NCBI GenBank assembly: GCA_007126675.1
Contig: SLAU01000243.1
Location: 1-6,224 of the forward strand
Source of the DNA: Balneolaceae bacterium
GTDB taxonomy: Bacteria > Bacteroidota > Rhodothermia > Balneolales > Balneolaceae
Reading direction: 5' to 3'
DNA: 6,224 nt
Position numbers and translations under genes: made by a program. This document shows positions 6,025-6,224 of the stretch, in pieces. Under the pieces are notes generated by a model. That model was not told the DNA's origin and did not search any database. It was given only the letters and a program-made list of their open reading frames with translations. Each line of letters opens with the position of its first letter. Positions within the stretch are counted from its first letter, which is position 1.

Positions 6025-6069
6025 GAAAAAGAAGCTCCCCTCCTTCGTAAGGAGGGGTCGGGGGTGGTT
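6025..6069 (+). repeat. REP-like hairpin 2
   Basis: CCCCTCCTT (6037-6045) and AAGGAGGGG (6049-6057) form a perfect 9-bp stem with loop CGT, followed by a TCG spacer and GGGGTGGTT (6061-6069). A GAAAAAG tract (6025-6031) precedes it. The copy at 6123-6165 carries the same blocks in the opposite orientation. Confidence 0.75.
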
Positions 6070-6122
6070 ACAGTACTTTGTTTGTGGATAGAATTTAAGA
6101 AATAAGCTCATCGGCCTTTTTC

Positions 6123-6165
6123 AACCACCCCTAAATCCCCTCCTTGAAAAGGAGGGGACTTTTTC
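6123..6165 (-). repeat. REP-like hairpin 3, inverted copy of hairpin 2
   Basis: Read on the minus strand this shows GAAAAAG (6165-6159), the same 9-bp stem CCCCTCCTT/AAGGAGGGG (6157-6149 and 6145-6137) with loop TTC, an ATTTA spacer and GGGGTGGTT (6131-6123). It forms an inverted pair with hairpin 2 around about 53 bases (6070-6122). Read on the plus strand, the stem is followed by ACTTTTT, so it could also act as a weak terminator for transcription from the left. Confidence 0.75.
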
Positions 6166-6224
6166 GTTACCAAATTCAAGGATCTTATGTCAAACTCAGG
6201 TTAAATTATTTAAGCGAACTTAGA

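Larger units (their letters stand above)
5919..6215. repeat. Possible MITE-like element bounded by a 14-bp inverted repeat
   Basis: GCTTAAATAATTTA at 5919-5932 and its exact reverse complement at 6202-6215 enclose the whole hairpin cluster, defining a 297-bp segment without coding capacity. The size and layout would fit a non-autonomous miniature element. The repeat is AT-rich and nearly self-palindromic, no target-site duplication is evident, and the bases just outside the arms do not match, so a chance pair remains possible. Confidence 0.3.
5858..6224. other. Gene-free region with repeats
   Basis: No convincing coding frame is visible on either strand from the terminator to the window end. 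The stretch 5858-5918 shows nothing recognisable. The rest holds three related hairpins (5941-5979, 6025-6069 and 6123-6165) and a 14-bp inverted repeat enclosing them (5919-5932 and 6202-6215). Base use is AT-rich apart from the hairpin arms. Confidence 0.7.

Noticed and set aside
5941..6165. Regularly spaced hairpins considered as a CRISPR array or riboswitch
   Set aside because: The units are in mixed orientation with unequal spacing, only three copies and no unique spacers, cas gene or downstream gene.

Overview
The window reads as chromosomal DNA of a free-living bacterium from the Bacteroidota or the related Balneolota/Rhodothermota. The reasons are indirect: moderate-to-low GC, A-rich start regions that mostly lack a Shine-Dalgarno site, a Bacteroidota-style AraC regulator, a DUF3179 lipoprotein, and a cluster of G/C-rich REP-like hairpins of a kind common in those genomes. 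The assignment is tentative. No tRNA, rRNA, CRISPR array, phage gene or transposase is visible.

Layout. Positions 2-67 are probably the last codons of an upstream gene. A two-gene plus-strand unit follows: a DsrE-family protein (198-554) and, 3 nt later, a GH63/MGH1-like glycosidase (558-1919) with both expected catalytic carboxylates. After a 120-nt gap, a minus-strand carboxymuconolactone decarboxylase (CMD)/AhpD-fold 'peroxidase-related' gene (2040-2597) is divergent from a plus-strand pair: a DUF3179 lipoprotein (2748-3857) and an AraC-type regulator (3859-4707) one base later. The divergent region holds a perfect 13-bp Fur-box core. A second, different AhpD-like gene (4809-5357) and a four-helix DUF6789-like membrane protein (5372-5794) form a further unit, closed by a strong intrinsic terminator at 5821-5857. 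From about 5860 to the end there is no gene. That stretch holds three related hairpins, two of them as an inverted pair, enclosed by a 14-bp inverted repeat.

How the genes may work together. The central block (2040-5794) groups two thiol-active AhpD-fold proteins with exact E-x11-CxxC-x3-H spacing, an exported DUF3179 protein with its own CxxC, an adjacent regulator and a small membrane protein. The simplest reading is a redox or stress-response neighbourhood, possibly under iron control through the Fur-like site. This is inference from gene content and order. The DsrE-glycosidase pair looks like a separate transcription unit, with a possible role in sulfur relay and compatible-solute (glycosylglycerate) breakdown. 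None of these genes has a function that can be proven from sequence alone. No defence system or clearly new machinery is evident. The best leads are the Fur-like site, the clustered CxxC proteins and the REP/MITE-like element.
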